NCBI GenBank assembly: GCA_964245755.1
Contig: CAXTNV010000002.1
Location: forward strand, 1 to 64,000
Direction: 5' to 3'
From: Lichenicoccus sp964245755
GTDB taxonomy: Bacteria; Pseudomonadota; Alphaproteobacteria; Acetobacterales; Acetobacteraceae
DNA length: 64,000 nucleotides
Positions 9,527 through 18,997 of this stretch are shown here, in pieces. The notes below the pieces were generated by a model. It saw nothing but the letters and a program-made list of their open reading frames with translations, was not told the DNA's origin and ran no database searches. Each line of letters starts with the position of its first letter. Position 1 is the first letter of the stretch. Made by a program: the position numbers and the translations under genes.

Positions 9527-11062
9527 ATGGATGCGCGCACCGACGCCATCGGAGAGCTGAACCACGACGACGACGATGCCGGGCGGCCGATGCGCAGCCC
9601 GCCCTGCCGGATGGTCATCTTCGGCGGCGGCGGCGACCTGACGCGCCGGCTGCTGATGCCGGCGATCTACAACCTGGCGTGCGGCGGCCTGCTCGACGAG
9701 AGCTTCTCGATCGTCGCCGTCGACTGGGCGGAGCTGACCACGGAGGCGCTGCGGGCGCAGCTCGACCGCACCATGCGCGAGTTCGTGGCACTGCGCAAAA
9801 GCAACGCCGCTACCCTGCAGGAGGAGGCCTGGACCTGGCTGAACCAGCGCGTCTCGTACCTGCGCGGCAGCTTCGACGACCCGCACACCTACCAGCAGCT
9901 CGCGGCCAGCTGCGGCCCCGGCAACTGCGTGTTCTACCTGGCGGTGGCGGCGCGCTTCTTCGGCACCATCGTCTCGCAGCTCGATGACGCGGCGCTGACG
10001 CTCGAGACCGGGCAGAACTTCCGGCGCGTGGTGGTGGAGAAGCCGTTCGGATCCGACCTCGCCTCGGCGCGTGCCCTGAACGTCAAGCTGGCGGCCTCGC
10101 TGGCGGAGAGCCAGATCTACCGGATCGATCATTATCTCGGCAAGGAGACGGTGCAGAACATCCTGGCGCTGCGCTTCTCCAACGGCTTCTTCGAGCCGCT
10201 GTGGAACCGCCAGAACATCGATCACGTGCAGATCACCGCCGCCGAGACCGTGGGGGTTGAGAAGCGCGGTCGCTTCTACGAGGGCACCGGTGCGCTGCGC
10301 GACATGGTGCCCAACCACATCATGCAGCTGCTGGCGATGGTGGCGATGGAGGCGCCGACCTCGTTCGACGCCGACGCGGTGCGCGACGAGAAGTCCAAGG
10401 TGCTGGCGGCGATCCATCAGCTGGACGGCCGCGATGCGGTGCGCGGGCAGTACACCGCCGGCATGATCGCCGGACGGCCTTATCCCGGCTACCGCGAGGA
10501 GCCGGATATCGCGCCGGACTCCGGCACCGAGACCTTCACCGCCTTGAAGCTCAACATAGACAACTGGCGCTGGGCCGGGGTGCCGTTCTACCTGCGCACC
10601 GGCAAGCGGCTGACCCAGCGCAAGACCGAGATCGCGGTGCATTTCAAGCAGGCTCCGTACGCGCTGTTCCGCGACACCCCGGTGGACAAGCTGACGCCGA
10701 ACATCATGGTGCTGCAGATCCAGCCGAGCGAAGGCGTGACGATGCAGTTCTCCGCCAAGATGCCGGGACCGGTGGTCAAGCTGGGCGGCGTGCGGATGAA
10801 GTTCGACTATGCCGACTGGTTCCAGGAAGGGCCCAGCACCGGCTACGAGACGCTGATCTACGACTGCCTGATCGGCGACGCGACGCTGTTCCAGCGTGCC
10901 GACAACATCGAGGCCGGCTGGCGGGTGGTGCAGCCGGCGCTGGATGCCTGGGGTGCCGGCCTGGGCGAACTGTGCTTCTACGCCGCCGGCAAGCCCGGAC
11001 CCGAGGAGGCCGACGCGCTTCTGACCCGCGACGGACGGCACTGGCTGAGGCTGACCGCATGA
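9527..11062 (+). CDS. zwf: Glucose-6-phosphate 1-dehydrogenase
   Basis: First committed enzyme of the oxidative pentose-phosphate branch, converting glucose-6-phosphate to 6-phosphogluconolactone with reduction of NAD(P)+. It has 511 residues, a usual length. The dinucleotide-binding loop reads FGGGGDLTRRLLMPAIYN, a Gly-rich variant of the commoner GASGDLAKRK. The substrate/catalytic block is YRIDHYLGKETVQNILALRF with the catalytic His-Tyr-Lys cluster. The start ATG lies 3 nt after the gnd stop. The stop overlaps the next start as ATGA, so translation is probably coupled to the HAD gene. Confidence 0.96.
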   Translation: MDARTDAIGELNHDDDDAGRPMRSPPCRMVIFGGGGDLTRRLLMPAIYNLACGGLLDESFSIVAVDWAELTTEALRAQLDRTMREFVALRKSNAATLQEEAWTWLNQRVSYLRGSFDDPHTYQQLAASCGPGNCVFYLAVAARFFGTIVSQLDDAALTLETGQNFRRVVVEKPFGSDLASARALNVKLAASLAESQIYRIDHYLGKETVQNILALRFSNGFFEPLWNRQNIDHVQITAAETVGVEKRGRFYEGTGALRDMVPNHIMQLLAMVAMEAPTSFDADAVRDEKSKVLAAIHQLDGRDAVRGQYTAGMIAGRPYPGYREEPDIAPDSGTETFTALKLNIDNWRWAGVPFYLRTGKRLTQRKTEIAVHFKQAPYALFRDTPVDKLTPNIMVLQIQPSEGVTMQFSAKMPGPVVKLGGVRMKFDYADWFQEGPSTGYETLIYDCLIGDATLFQRADNIEAGWRVVQPALDAWGAGLGELCFYAAGKPGPEEADALLTRDGRHWLRLTA

Positions 11063-11955
11063 CCGGGCTGCAGACGCCGACCCTGAACTCGGCGCGCAGC
11101 GACGCCAGCGCGCGGATCCGCCTGCTGGTCTCCGACATCGACGGCACGCTGGTGACCAGCACCAAGCAGTTGACGCCGCGCGCGCTCGCGGCGGTGCACC
11201 GGCTGCGCGAGGCCTCCATCCAGCTCGCCCTGGTCAGCAGCCGCCCGGCGCGCGGCATGGACATGTTCATCGCACCGCTCGGCCTGGACACGCCGCGCGC
11301 GGGGCTGAACGGCGGCGAGATCCTGGCGCCGGACGGCACGGTGCTGGCGCAGCTGGCACTCGATGCCGACGTGGCGCGCCGGGTGGTGGAGGCGCTCGGC
11401 GAGCACGGGGTGGAGCCCTGGGTATTCGCCGGCGGCGACTGGCTGGTGCTGGAGGGGCCTGGGCGCCAGGCAGGCGGCGCCTACGTCGAGAAGGAGCGGC
11501 GCGCGGTCGGCATCGAGCCGATCGCGGTGCCGAGCTTCGAGGGCCACTACCACCGGATCGGCAAGATCATGGGATCGACCGCCGACTACCACCTGCTGGA
11601 GCGGGTGGAGATCAACCTGCAGACCATGCTGGGCGACCGGGTGAACGCGCATCGCTCGCAGGCCTACTATCTCGACGTGACCCACCCGCAGGCCAACAAG
11701 GGCCACGCCGCGCTGCGTCTGGCGGAACTGCTCGGCGTGCCGGCCGACGAGATGGCCTGCATCGGCGACATGGGCAACGACATCGCCATGCTCGACGTCG
11801 CCGGCCTGGCGATCGCGATGGGCAACGGGACCGCGGAAGTGCGCGAGGCGGCGCACTACGTGACCGACACCAACGAGCAGGAGGGATGGGCACTGGCGGT
11901 CGAGCAGCTGCTGCTGCCGCGCAGCCAGGAGGCCGAAGCGGGAGCGAGACGATGA
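11059..11955 (+). CDS. HAD-superfamily sugar phosphatase, Cof type (copy 1)
   Basis: Predicted Mg-dependent phosphohydrolase of the Cof/HAD-IIB family, 298 residues. Motif I is SDIDGTLVTSTKQL (nucleophile and acid aspartates). Motif III and IV equivalents are NKGHAALRLAELLG and CIGDMGNDIAMLDVAG, followed by AIAMGNG. The start ATG overlaps the zwf stop (ATGA). It lies next to a closely similar paralog, both between zwf and pgl. A plausible job is dephosphorylating excess or damaged sugar phosphates made by the operon, but the substrate is inference. A longer upstream start at 10972 would run back into zwf and is not needed. Confidence 0.88.
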   Translation: MTGLQTPTLNSARSDASARIRLLVSDIDGTLVTSTKQLTPRALAAVHRLREASIQLALVSSRPARGMDMFIAPLGLDTPRAGLNGGEILAPDGTVLAQLALDADVARRVVEALGEHGVEPWVFAGGDWLVLEGPGRQAGGAYVEKERRAVGIEPIAVPSFEGHYHRIGKIMGSTADYHLLERVEINLQTMLGDRVNAHRSQAYYLDVTHPQANKGHAALRLAELLGVPADEMACIGDMGNDIAMLDVAGLAIAMGNGTAEVREAAHYVTDTNEQEGWALAVEQLLLPRSQEAEAGARR

Positions 11956-12776
11956 GTGCAGAGCCGATCAAGCTGGTGCTGGCGGATGTCGACGGCACGT
12001 TGGTCACCAAGGAGAAGCTCCTGACCGAGCGCGCGGTCCGGGCGGTGCAGGCGCTGCGGCAGCGCGGCATACGCTTCGCCGTCACCAGCGGGCGGCCGCC
12101 CAAGGGCATGCAGATGCTGATCGCGCCGCTCGCGATCAGCGAGCCGATCGCGGGCTTCAACGGTGGCATGTTCGTGCAGCCCGACCTCTCGATCATCGAG
12201 GCCAAGACGCTGCCGCGCGAGGTCGCGGAGCGGACCGTGTCGCTGCTGCGCGAGCACGGCGTGGACGTCTGGGTATATTGCGGCGAGGACTGGCTGGTGC
12301 CGGATGCCAAGGGTCCGCACGTGGCCCGCGAGGAGTGGACGGTGAAGTTCCCGCCTAAGGTCGCGGCGGATTTCGGTGCCGCACTGGATGCCGCGGTCAA
12401 GATCGTCGGCGTCAGCGACGATCTCGAGCTGATGGTGCGCTGCGAGAAGGAAGTGCAGGCGGCACTCGGCGACAGCGCCTCGGCGGCACGCTCGCAGCCG
12501 TACTACATCGACGTGACCCACCCGCACGCGAACAAGGGCGACGTGGTGCAGCGGCTCTCGCAGATGCTGGGCATCGCCGAGGGCGCGATCGCGACGTTCG
12601 GCGATCAGCCCAACGACGTGCTCATGTTCCGGCGCGGCGGCGTCTCGATCGCGATGGGGCAGGCCAGCGACGAGGTCAAGGCGGCGGCGACCCACGTCAG
12701 CGCCTCCTCCGAGGAAGAGGGCTTCGCCGAGGGGATCGAGCGCTTCGTGCTGGGTGTCGAGGGAGCGGCGCCGTGA
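11952..12776 (+). CDS. HAD-superfamily sugar phosphatase, Cof type (copy 2)
   Basis: Second tandem Cof-type phosphatase, 274 residues, starting at ATG 11952 that overlaps the previous stop (ATGA). Motifs are LADVDGTLVTKEKLLTERAV, TSGRPPKGMQMLI, NKGDVVQRLSQMLG and TFGDQPNDVLMFRRGGVSIAMG. Motif IV has GDQPND where copy 1 has GDMGND, so the two are diverged duplicates and may differ in substrate. It is followed without a gap by pgl (GTGA overlap). Cellular role is not established; context says pentose-phosphate metabolism. Confidence 0.88.
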   Translation: MSAEPIKLVLADVDGTLVTKEKLLTERAVRAVQALRQRGIRFAVTSGRPPKGMQMLIAPLAISEPIAGFNGGMFVQPDLSIIEAKTLPREVAERTVSLLREHGVDVWVYCGEDWLVPDAKGPHVAREEWTVKFPPKVAADFGAALDAAVKIVGVSDDLELMVRCEKEVQAALGDSASAARSQPYYIDVTHPHANKGDVVQRLSQMLGIAEGAIATFGDQPNDVLMFRRGGVSIAMGQASDEVKAAATHVSASSEEEGFAEGIERFVLGVEGAAP

Positions 12777-13504
12777 CCGGCGTCGGTGATGCCACCGCCT
12801 GGGTGCTGCCGAACCCCGAGGCACTGGCGCAGCGGGTGGCGTCCTGGCTGACCGAGCGGGCGCTGGCGCATCAGGGGGTGTTCAGCGTCGCGCTGTCCGG
12901 CGGTTCCACGCCGAAGCGGCTCTACGAGATCCTGGCGACGTCCGCCTTCAGGGAGCGCTTTCCCTGGTCGCGCACCGCGCTGTTCTTCGGCGACGAGCGC
13001 TTCGTGGCCCCCGACGACGAGGCCAGCAACTACAACCTGGTCAACCGGGCGCTGCTGTCGCAGGTCGAGGTGCCGCCCGAGCGGGTGCACCGGATGCCGG
13101 CCGAGGGAGATCCGGCCGAGGCGGCGCGGGCCTACGAGCGCGACCTGCGCGCCGGCTACGGCAGCGACCGTCTCACCCCGGGACGCCCGCTGTTCGACGT
13201 GGTGCTGCTGGGCCTCGGCGAGAACGGACACACCGCCTCGCTGTTCCCCGACACCCCGGTGCTGCAGGAGCGCACCGCCTGGGTCGGCAGCTGCACGCCG
13301 CACGATGCGCCGCACCAGCGGCTGACCCTGACCTATCCGGCGATCGCCAGCAGCGGCACCGTGCTGTTCCTGGTGGCCGGCGCTTCCAAGCGGGAGGTGC
13401 TGGCGAAGGTGCGCGCCGGCGATCCGGCGCTGCCGGCTTCGCAGGTCAGCAGCGAGGGCGAGCTGATCTGGGGCCTGGACGAAGCGGCGGCCGGGGGTGG
13501 ATGA
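12773..13504 (+). CDS. pgl: 6-phosphogluconolactonase (DevB type)
   Basis: Hydrolyses 6-phosphogluconolactone to 6-phosphogluconate, the step between zwf and gnd products. 243 residues, normal for the DevB/SOL family. Motifs are VALSGGSTPKRLYEIL, FFGDERFVAPDDEASNYNLV and LLGLGENGHTASLFPDTP. The start is GTG 12773 overlapping the HAD copy-2 stop. The stop overlaps the rpiA GTG start by 8 nt. The position inside the operon makes the assignment firm. Confidence 0.95.
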   Translation: MTGVGDATAWVLPNPEALAQRVASWLTERALAHQGVFSVALSGGSTPKRLYEILATSAFRERFPWSRTALFFGDERFVAPDDEASNYNLVNRALLSQVEVPPERVHRMPAEGDPAEAARAYERDLRAGYGSDRLTPGRPLFDVVLLGLGENGHTASLFPDTPVLQERTAWVGSCTPHDAPHQRLTLTYPAIASSGTVLFLVAGASKREVLAKVRAGDPALPASQVSSEGELIWGLDEAAAGGG

Positions 13505-14189
13505 TCCGGCCGAGGCCCTGAAGCGGCAGGTCGGCGAGCAGGCCGCCGCCCTGGTCGAGGACGGCATGGTGGTGGGCCTGGGTACCGGCTCGACCGCCGC
13601 CTTCGTCATCGAGGCGCTCGGCCGGCGCTGGTCCGAAGGGTTGCGCTTCGTGGCCATCGCCACCTCCGAGCGCAGCGCCGCCCAGGCCTCGACCCTCGGC
13701 ATCGCGCTGTCCGGCTTCGCCGCGCACGGCGAGATCGACCTCACCATCGACGGTGCGGACGAGATCGAGCGCGGCTCGCTCAACCTGATCAAGGGGCTGG
13801 GCGGGGCGTTGCTGCGCGAGAAGATCGTGGCGGCGGCGAGCCGGCGGCTGGTGATCATCGCCGACGACCGCAAGATGGTCGACCATCTGGGCGAGCACAC
13901 CGCGGTCCCGGTGGAGGTCACGCCGTTCGGCTGGGAGACTGCCGCGGCACGGCTGGGCCGGATCGGGGGGCGGGTGTCGCCGCGGCGCGACGTCGCCGGA
14001 TCGCTGTTCGTGACAGACGGCGGCAACCTGATCCTGGACTGCAGTTTCGGCTTGATCGAGGATCCCGCCGCGCTGGAGCGGCGGATCGGCGAGATCGTCG
14101 GCGTGATCGAGAGCGGCCTGTTCATCGGGCGCGCGGCCCTGGCGCTGGTCGGAAGCGCGCACGGCATCATTCAGTACGAGGCAGCATGA
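13497..14189 (+). CDS. rpiA: Ribose-5-phosphate isomerase A
   Basis: Interconverts ribose-5-phosphate and ribulose-5-phosphate. 230 residues, the family norm. Visible motifs are VVGLGTGSTAAFVIEALG (phosphate loop), DLTIDGADEIERGSLNLIKG (catalytic aspartate and glutamate region) and GGALLREKIVAAAS (active-site lysine). The GTG start at 13497 lies within the end of pgl and is preceded by a G-rich stretch that can serve as ribosome-binding site. Its stop overlaps the gntK start (ATGA). Confidence 0.95.
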   Translation: MDDPAEALKRQVGEQAAALVEDGMVVGLGTGSTAAFVIEALGRRWSEGLRFVAIATSERSAAQASTLGIALSGFAAHGEIDLTIDGADEIERGSLNLIKGLGGALLREKIVAAASRRLVIIADDRKMVDHLGEHTAVPVEVTPFGWETAAARLGRIGGRVSPRRDVAGSLFVTDGGNLILDCSFGLIEDPAALERRIGEIVGVIESGLFIGRAALALVGSAHGIIQYEAA

Positions 14190-14719
14190 GCGACATCCTG
14201 AAGCCGCGCGTGCTGGTGGTGATGGGCGTGTCCGGCTCCGGCAAGAGCAGCGTCGCCGAGATCCTGCGCGACAGGCTCGGCTGGGCGTTCCAGGAGGGCG
14301 ACCAGCTGCACTCCAAGGAGAACGTGGCGAAGATGGCGGCGGGCATCCCGCTGACCGACGAGGATCGCGCCCCCTGGCTCGACAGCTGCGCGCGATGGAT
14401 CCGCGCGCACACCGATGCCGGCACGGGCGGGCTGCTCACCTGCTCGGCGCTGAAGCACGCCTATCGCCGGCGCCTCGGGGAAGGCAATCCGGGCCTGTGG
14501 TTCCTCTACCTGAAGGTATCGGAACAGGTGCTGCAGGAGCGGCTGGCTCGGCGGCGTGGCCACTACATGCCGGCCTCGCTGCTGACCAGCCAGCTGAGCA
14601 TCCTGGAGACCCCGACCGATGACGAGCCGGCGCTGATCGTGCCGGTGGAGCGCACGATCGAGGAGACGGTCGCGGATGCGATCGCCGGCCTCGAGCGCCT
14701 GGATGCGTCGGGGGCCTGA
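14186..14719 (+). CDS. gntK: Gluconokinase
   Basis: Phosphorylates gluconate to 6-phosphogluconate, feeding external or periplasmically made gluconate into the pathway. 177 residues, typical for the small P-loop GntK family. The Walker A motif is GVSGSGKSSVAEILRDRLG. The family signature FQEGDQLHSKENVAKMAAGI and the block TCSALKHAYRRRL follow. The start overlaps the rpiA stop. Together with gnd it allows growth on gluconate without an Entner-Doudoroff route; no edd or eda is seen in this window. Confidence 0.94.
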   Translation: MSDILKPRVLVVMGVSGSGKSSVAEILRDRLGWAFQEGDQLHSKENVAKMAAGIPLTDEDRAPWLDSCARWIRAHTDAGTGGLLTCSALKHAYRRRLGEGNPGLWFLYLKVSEQVLQERLARRRGHYMPASLLTSQLSILETPTDDEPALIVPVERTIEETVADAIAGLERLDASGA

Positions 14720-14725
14720 GCCTCG

Positions 14726-15226
14726 ATGACCGGCGCGGGCGCCACCACCCGCATCTACGTCGACGCCGATGCCTGCCCGGTGAAGAGCGAGATCTACCGG
14801 GTCGCGGAACGCTACGGCGTGCGAGTGCTGGTGGTCTCGAACAGCCTGATGGCGGTGCCGGCCTCGCCGCTGATCGAGCGCGTAGTGGTAGAGAGCGGAC
14901 CGGACGTGGCGGATGGCTGGATCGCCGAGCGCGCCGGTGCGGGCGACGTGGTGGTCACCGCCGACGTGCCGCTGGCGGCGCGCTGCGTCAGGGCGGGTGC
15001 CGCGGTGCTGGCGCCGACCGGCCGGCTGTTCGACGAGTCCGCGATCGGCATGGCGCTGGCGACGCGCAACCTGATGGACGACCTGCGCTCCGCGGGACAG
15101 CTGACCGGAGGTCCGCGGCCGTTCACGGCCAAGGACCGCTCGGCCTTTCTCGCCGCCCTCGACCTCGCGATCAACCGCGCCCGCCGCGGGCCGGCACCGG
15201 TGCTGCGCCGGGTCGCGCCCGACTGA
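14726..15226 (+). CDS. UPF0178/DUF188 family protein (YaiI/YqxD)
   Basis: 166-residue protein of the conserved YaiI/YqxD family, thought to have a PIN-like nuclease fold; function is not established. The N-terminus RIYVDADACPVKSEIYRVAE and the later blocks VVVTADVPLAARCVRAGA and LDLAINRARRG are family hallmarks, with acidic residues at PIN-like positions. It begins 6 nt after gntK and is the last gene of the operon. The functional link to sugar metabolism is unclear. Confidence 0.88.
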   Translation: MTGAGATTRIYVDADACPVKSEIYRVAERYGVRVLVVSNSLMAVPASPLIERVVVESGPDVADGWIAERAGAGDVVVTADVPLAARCVRAGAAVLAPTGRLFDESAIGMALATRNLMDDLRSAGQLTGGPRPFTAKDRSAFLAALDLAINRARRGPAPVLRRVAPD

Positions 15227-15276
15227 GAGGGTGCTGCACCGGCGAGCGGTTGTCCGACCCGGTATCCGTGACACGT

Positions 15277-15293
15277 GACGCCGCGGTGGCGTC
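15277..15293. terminator. Small hairpin between convergent operons
   Basis: GACGCC (15277-15282) and GGCGTC (15288-15293) form a 6-bp stem with a 5-nt loop in the 89-nt gap between the convergent YaiI-type and methyltransferase genes. The location suits a shared terminator, but there is no T-tract on either side, so the call is weak. Confidence 0.25.
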
Positions 15294-15315
15294 TCGACCT
15301 GCGACCCGAGCCCGG

Positions 15316-16008
15316 TCAGGCATGCCGGTCGCCTGCGACCCGTGCCAGGACGAACCCATCCCAGCCCTTTTCGCCGACCGTCTGGATCGCAGTGGCCGTG
15401 AGGCGAGGTTCGGCGGCGATGATCTCGAGGAAGCCGCGTATCCCCTGGACGCTGCGATCCGGACTTGCCGGATCGGCCACCGCGCCGCCGCGCACGACAT
15501 TGTCGCCGACGATCACCGTTCCAGGCCGCGACAGGTCGAGGGCCCACCGGATGTAGTCGGGGTTGTTCGGCTTGTCCGCGTCGATGAAGATCAGATCGAA
15601 AGGGCCGCTCAGGGTCGGCAGTATGTCGAGCGCCTTTCCGACATGGAGCTGGATGCGGGACCCGAGGCCCGCGCGCTCGAAGTTCCTCCGTGCGACGGCG
15701 GCATGGTGTTCGGACATTTCGATCGTCACGATGGAGCCGTCGGGAGGAAGGCTGCGCGCCATGCGGATCGTGCTGTAGCCGCCGAGCGTCCCGATCTCCA
15801 GGACGCGCGTCGCTCCCGTCATCTGGACAAAGAGGGCGAGCATCTGTCCCTGCAGGGCGGATACGTCGACTGCAGGCAGACCGGCTTCGACGTTGCAGAT
15901 CAATGCGTCGACCAGGGCAGGATCGTCCGGCGCCAGGAGGGCAGCGAGATAGGTGTCGACCGCGTTCCAGCGTGCGGCATCGGCGAAGGGGTAGTCGGGT
16001 TTGCGCAT
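15316..16008 (-). CDS. SAM-dependent O-methyltransferase, class I (CCoAMT-like)
   Basis: 230-residue cytosolic methyltransferase resembling caffeoyl-CoA/catechol O-methyltransferases. The SAM motif is RVLEIGTLGGYSTIRMARSL, followed by VTIEMSEHHAAVARRNFERA. The metal-binding acidic motif is FDLIFIDADKPNNPDYIRWA, then GTVIVGDNVVRGGAVADPAS. These are the residues that place a divalent metal in this family. The acceptor is unknown. It is the last gene of the minus-strand ABC transporter unit, starting 39 nt after the oppF-like stop, and may be co-transcribed. Confidence 0.9.
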   Translation of the reverse strand: MRKPDYPFADAARWNAVDTYLAALLAPDDPALVDALICNVEAGLPAVDVSALQGQMLALFVQMTGATRVLEIGTLGGYSTIRMARSLPPDGSIVTIEMSEHHAAVARRNFERAGLGSRIQLHVGKALDILPTLSGPFDLIFIDADKPNNPDYIRWALDLSRPGTVIVGDNVVRGGAVADPASPDRSVQGIRGFLEIIAAEPRLTATAIQTVGEKGWDGFVLARVAGDRHA

Positions 16009-16047
16009 GACGAGTTTCTCCGCGACTGGCCCGATCGAGTTTAGCCT

Positions 16048-17042
<995 letters not shown>

Positions 17043-17046
<4 letters not shown>

Positions 17047-18002
17047 GCCGCGAGCACGCAGGCGATGTCCTGCGCGCCGCGCCGCAGCAGCGCCGGGCGC
17101 ACCGAGCAGGCGTCGTGGGCGTGGGTGCAGCGCGGCTGGAACGGACAGCCGTCGGACCGCTCCGCAGGACTCGGCGGCTGTCCCGGGATCGAGGGCAGGC
17201 GGTTCGGCCGCGGGCCGCGCAGCGGCGGGATCGAGGCCAGCAGGGCGCGGGTGTAGGGGTGGCCCGGGACCGCGAACACCGCCTCGGTCGGCCCGCGCTC
17301 GGCGACGGTGCCGGCGTACAGCACCAGGGTGCGGTCGCAGGTCTCGGCGACGACGCCCATGTCGTGGGTGATCAGCAGCACCGACGAGCCGAAATCGCGC
17401 TTGAGGTCGCGCAGCAGCTCCAGGATCTGCGCCTGCACGGTCACGTCCAGCGCCGTGGTCGGCTCGTCGGCGATCAGCAGGGCCGGGTTGCAGGACAGCG
17501 CCATCGCGATCATCGCGCGCTGTCGCAGGCCGCCGGAGAGCTGGTGCGGGTAGCGGTCGGCGGCGCGCCTCGGATCGGGCACGCCCATCTGCTCGAGCAG
17601 GTCGACGGTGCGCGCGCGCGCACCGGCGTGGCTCAGGCGCTCGTGGGCGCGGATCTGCTCGTCGATCTGCCAGCCGATCGTGTGCACCGGCGTCAGGGCG
17701 GTCATCGGGTCCTGGAAGATCATCGCGATCTCGCGGCCGCGCAGGCGGCGCAGCGCGCGCGGCGGCAGCCCCAGCAGCTCGCGTCCACGGAAGCGCACCG
17801 AGCCGGTGACCTGCGCCCCGGGCACGTCGATCAGGCCCATGACGGCGAGTGCGGTCATGCTCTTGCCCGATCCGGACTCGCCCACGATGCCGAGGATCTC
17901 CCGCTCGCCGACCGAGAAGCAGAGCTCCTCGACGATGCGCACCGTGCGGCCGCGCGCGCTGGGCAGGGCAATGGTGAGGTCGGTGATCTCGAGCAGGTGC
18001 AT
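17043..18002 (-). CDS. Peptide/oligopeptide-type ABC transporter ATP-binding protein (OppD/DppD-like)
   Basis: 319-residue partner ATPase of the same importer. The Walker A motif is GIVGESGSGKSMTALAVMGL, the signature QLSGGLRQRAMIAMALS and Walker B LLIADEPTTALD. The C-terminal tail has CPFQPRCTHAHDAC, the cysteine cluster of the family. It starts 7 nt after the OppB-like permease stop. The pairing of two different ATPases is normal for Opp/Dpp systems. Confidence 0.94.
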
Positions 18003-18009
18003 GGCTGGC

Positions 18010-18987
18010 TCAGCGCCCCTCGCGCACGCGCGGGTCGAGGAACAGGTAGAGGACGTCGACCAGGGCGTTGGCCAGCACGACGAAGAAGGCGGAATACATC
18101 ACGGTCGCCATGATCAGCGGCAGGTCGAGGTTGGACAGCGCCTGGTAGGTCAGCCGTCCCACGCCCTGCAGGCCGAACACCACCTCGGTGAGCAGCGCGC
18201 CACCGCCGACCAGCTGGCCGAAATCGAGCCCGAACAGCGAAACGAAGGTGATCATCGAGGTGCGCAGGCCGTGCCGCAACAGTACCCGGCTGGCCGACAG
18301 GCCCTTGGCCTGCGCGGTGCGCATGAAGTCCTCGCTGTACGCCGCGACCAGGTCGGCGCGCAGCACCCGGCCGTAGATGCCGATGAACAGCACCGCGAGC
18401 GTGAACCACGGGATCACCAGCGCCTTGAACCAGCCCCAGGGATCCTGGCTCAGCGGCACGTAGCCGAGCCCCGGCACCCAGGAGAACAGCCAGGTGTCGT
18501 GCAGGCGGCTCTGGGTGACCAAGTTGATCACCTCGCCGAGCCAGAACACCGGCATGGAGATGCCGATCAGGCCCAGCATCATCAGGCCGCGGTCGATCCA
18601 TGAGCCTCGGGTCGCGGTGGCGAGCGTTCCCATGGCGACCGAGGCGAGCACCCAGACGACGGCGGCGCCGACCACCAGCGACAGCGTCACGGGGGCCGCG
18701 CGTATCACCTCCGGCACCACCCGTTCGCCGTGATCGACGAAGGAGGTGAGGTCGCGGGTGACGAACAGCTTGTCCATCATGCGCAGGTATTGGACCGGCA
18801 GCGGCCGGTCGAAGCCGTACTCGTGGCGCACGAAGGCGAGCGTCTCGGCCGAGGCGTTGCGTCCGGCGATGCGGGCGGTGGGGTCGGAGCCGGGGGTCGC
18901 GAAGAACACCAGGAACACCAGCACGCTGATGCCGAACAGCACGAAGACCGTCTGGCTCAGGCGTCGCAGGAAGGCCCCGGCCATCAC
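18010..18987 (-). CDS. Peptide/oligopeptide-type ABC transporter permease (OppB/DppB-like)
   Basis: 325-residue inner-membrane permease. The N-terminal signal-anchor FVLFGISVLVFLVFFATPGS is typical of DppB/OppB, and further hydrophobic helices span residues 100-310. Near the C-terminus the coupling-loop region EDFMRTAQAKGLSASRVLLR fits the EAA motif of importer permeases. Two starts are possible: GTG at 18987 or the adjacent ATG at 18984. It lies 10 nt after the OppC-like stop. Confidence 0.93.
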   Translation of the reverse strand: MMAGAFLRRLSQTVFVLFGISVLVFLVFFATPGSDPTARIAGRNASAETLAFVRHEYGFDRPLPVQYLRMMDKLFVTRDLTSFVDHGERVVPEVIRAAPVTLSLVVGAAVVWVLASVAMGTLATATRGSWIDRGLMMLGLIGISMPVFWLGEVINLVTQSRLHDTWLFSWVPGLGYVPLSQDPWGWFKALVIPWFTLAVLFIGIYGRVLRADLVAAYSEDFMRTAQAKGLSASRVLLRHGLRTSMITFVSLFGLDFGQLVGGGALLTEVVFGLQGVGRLTYQALSNLDLPLIMATVMYSAFFVVLANALVDVLYLFLDPRVREGR

Positions 18988-18997
18988 GCGCGCACCA

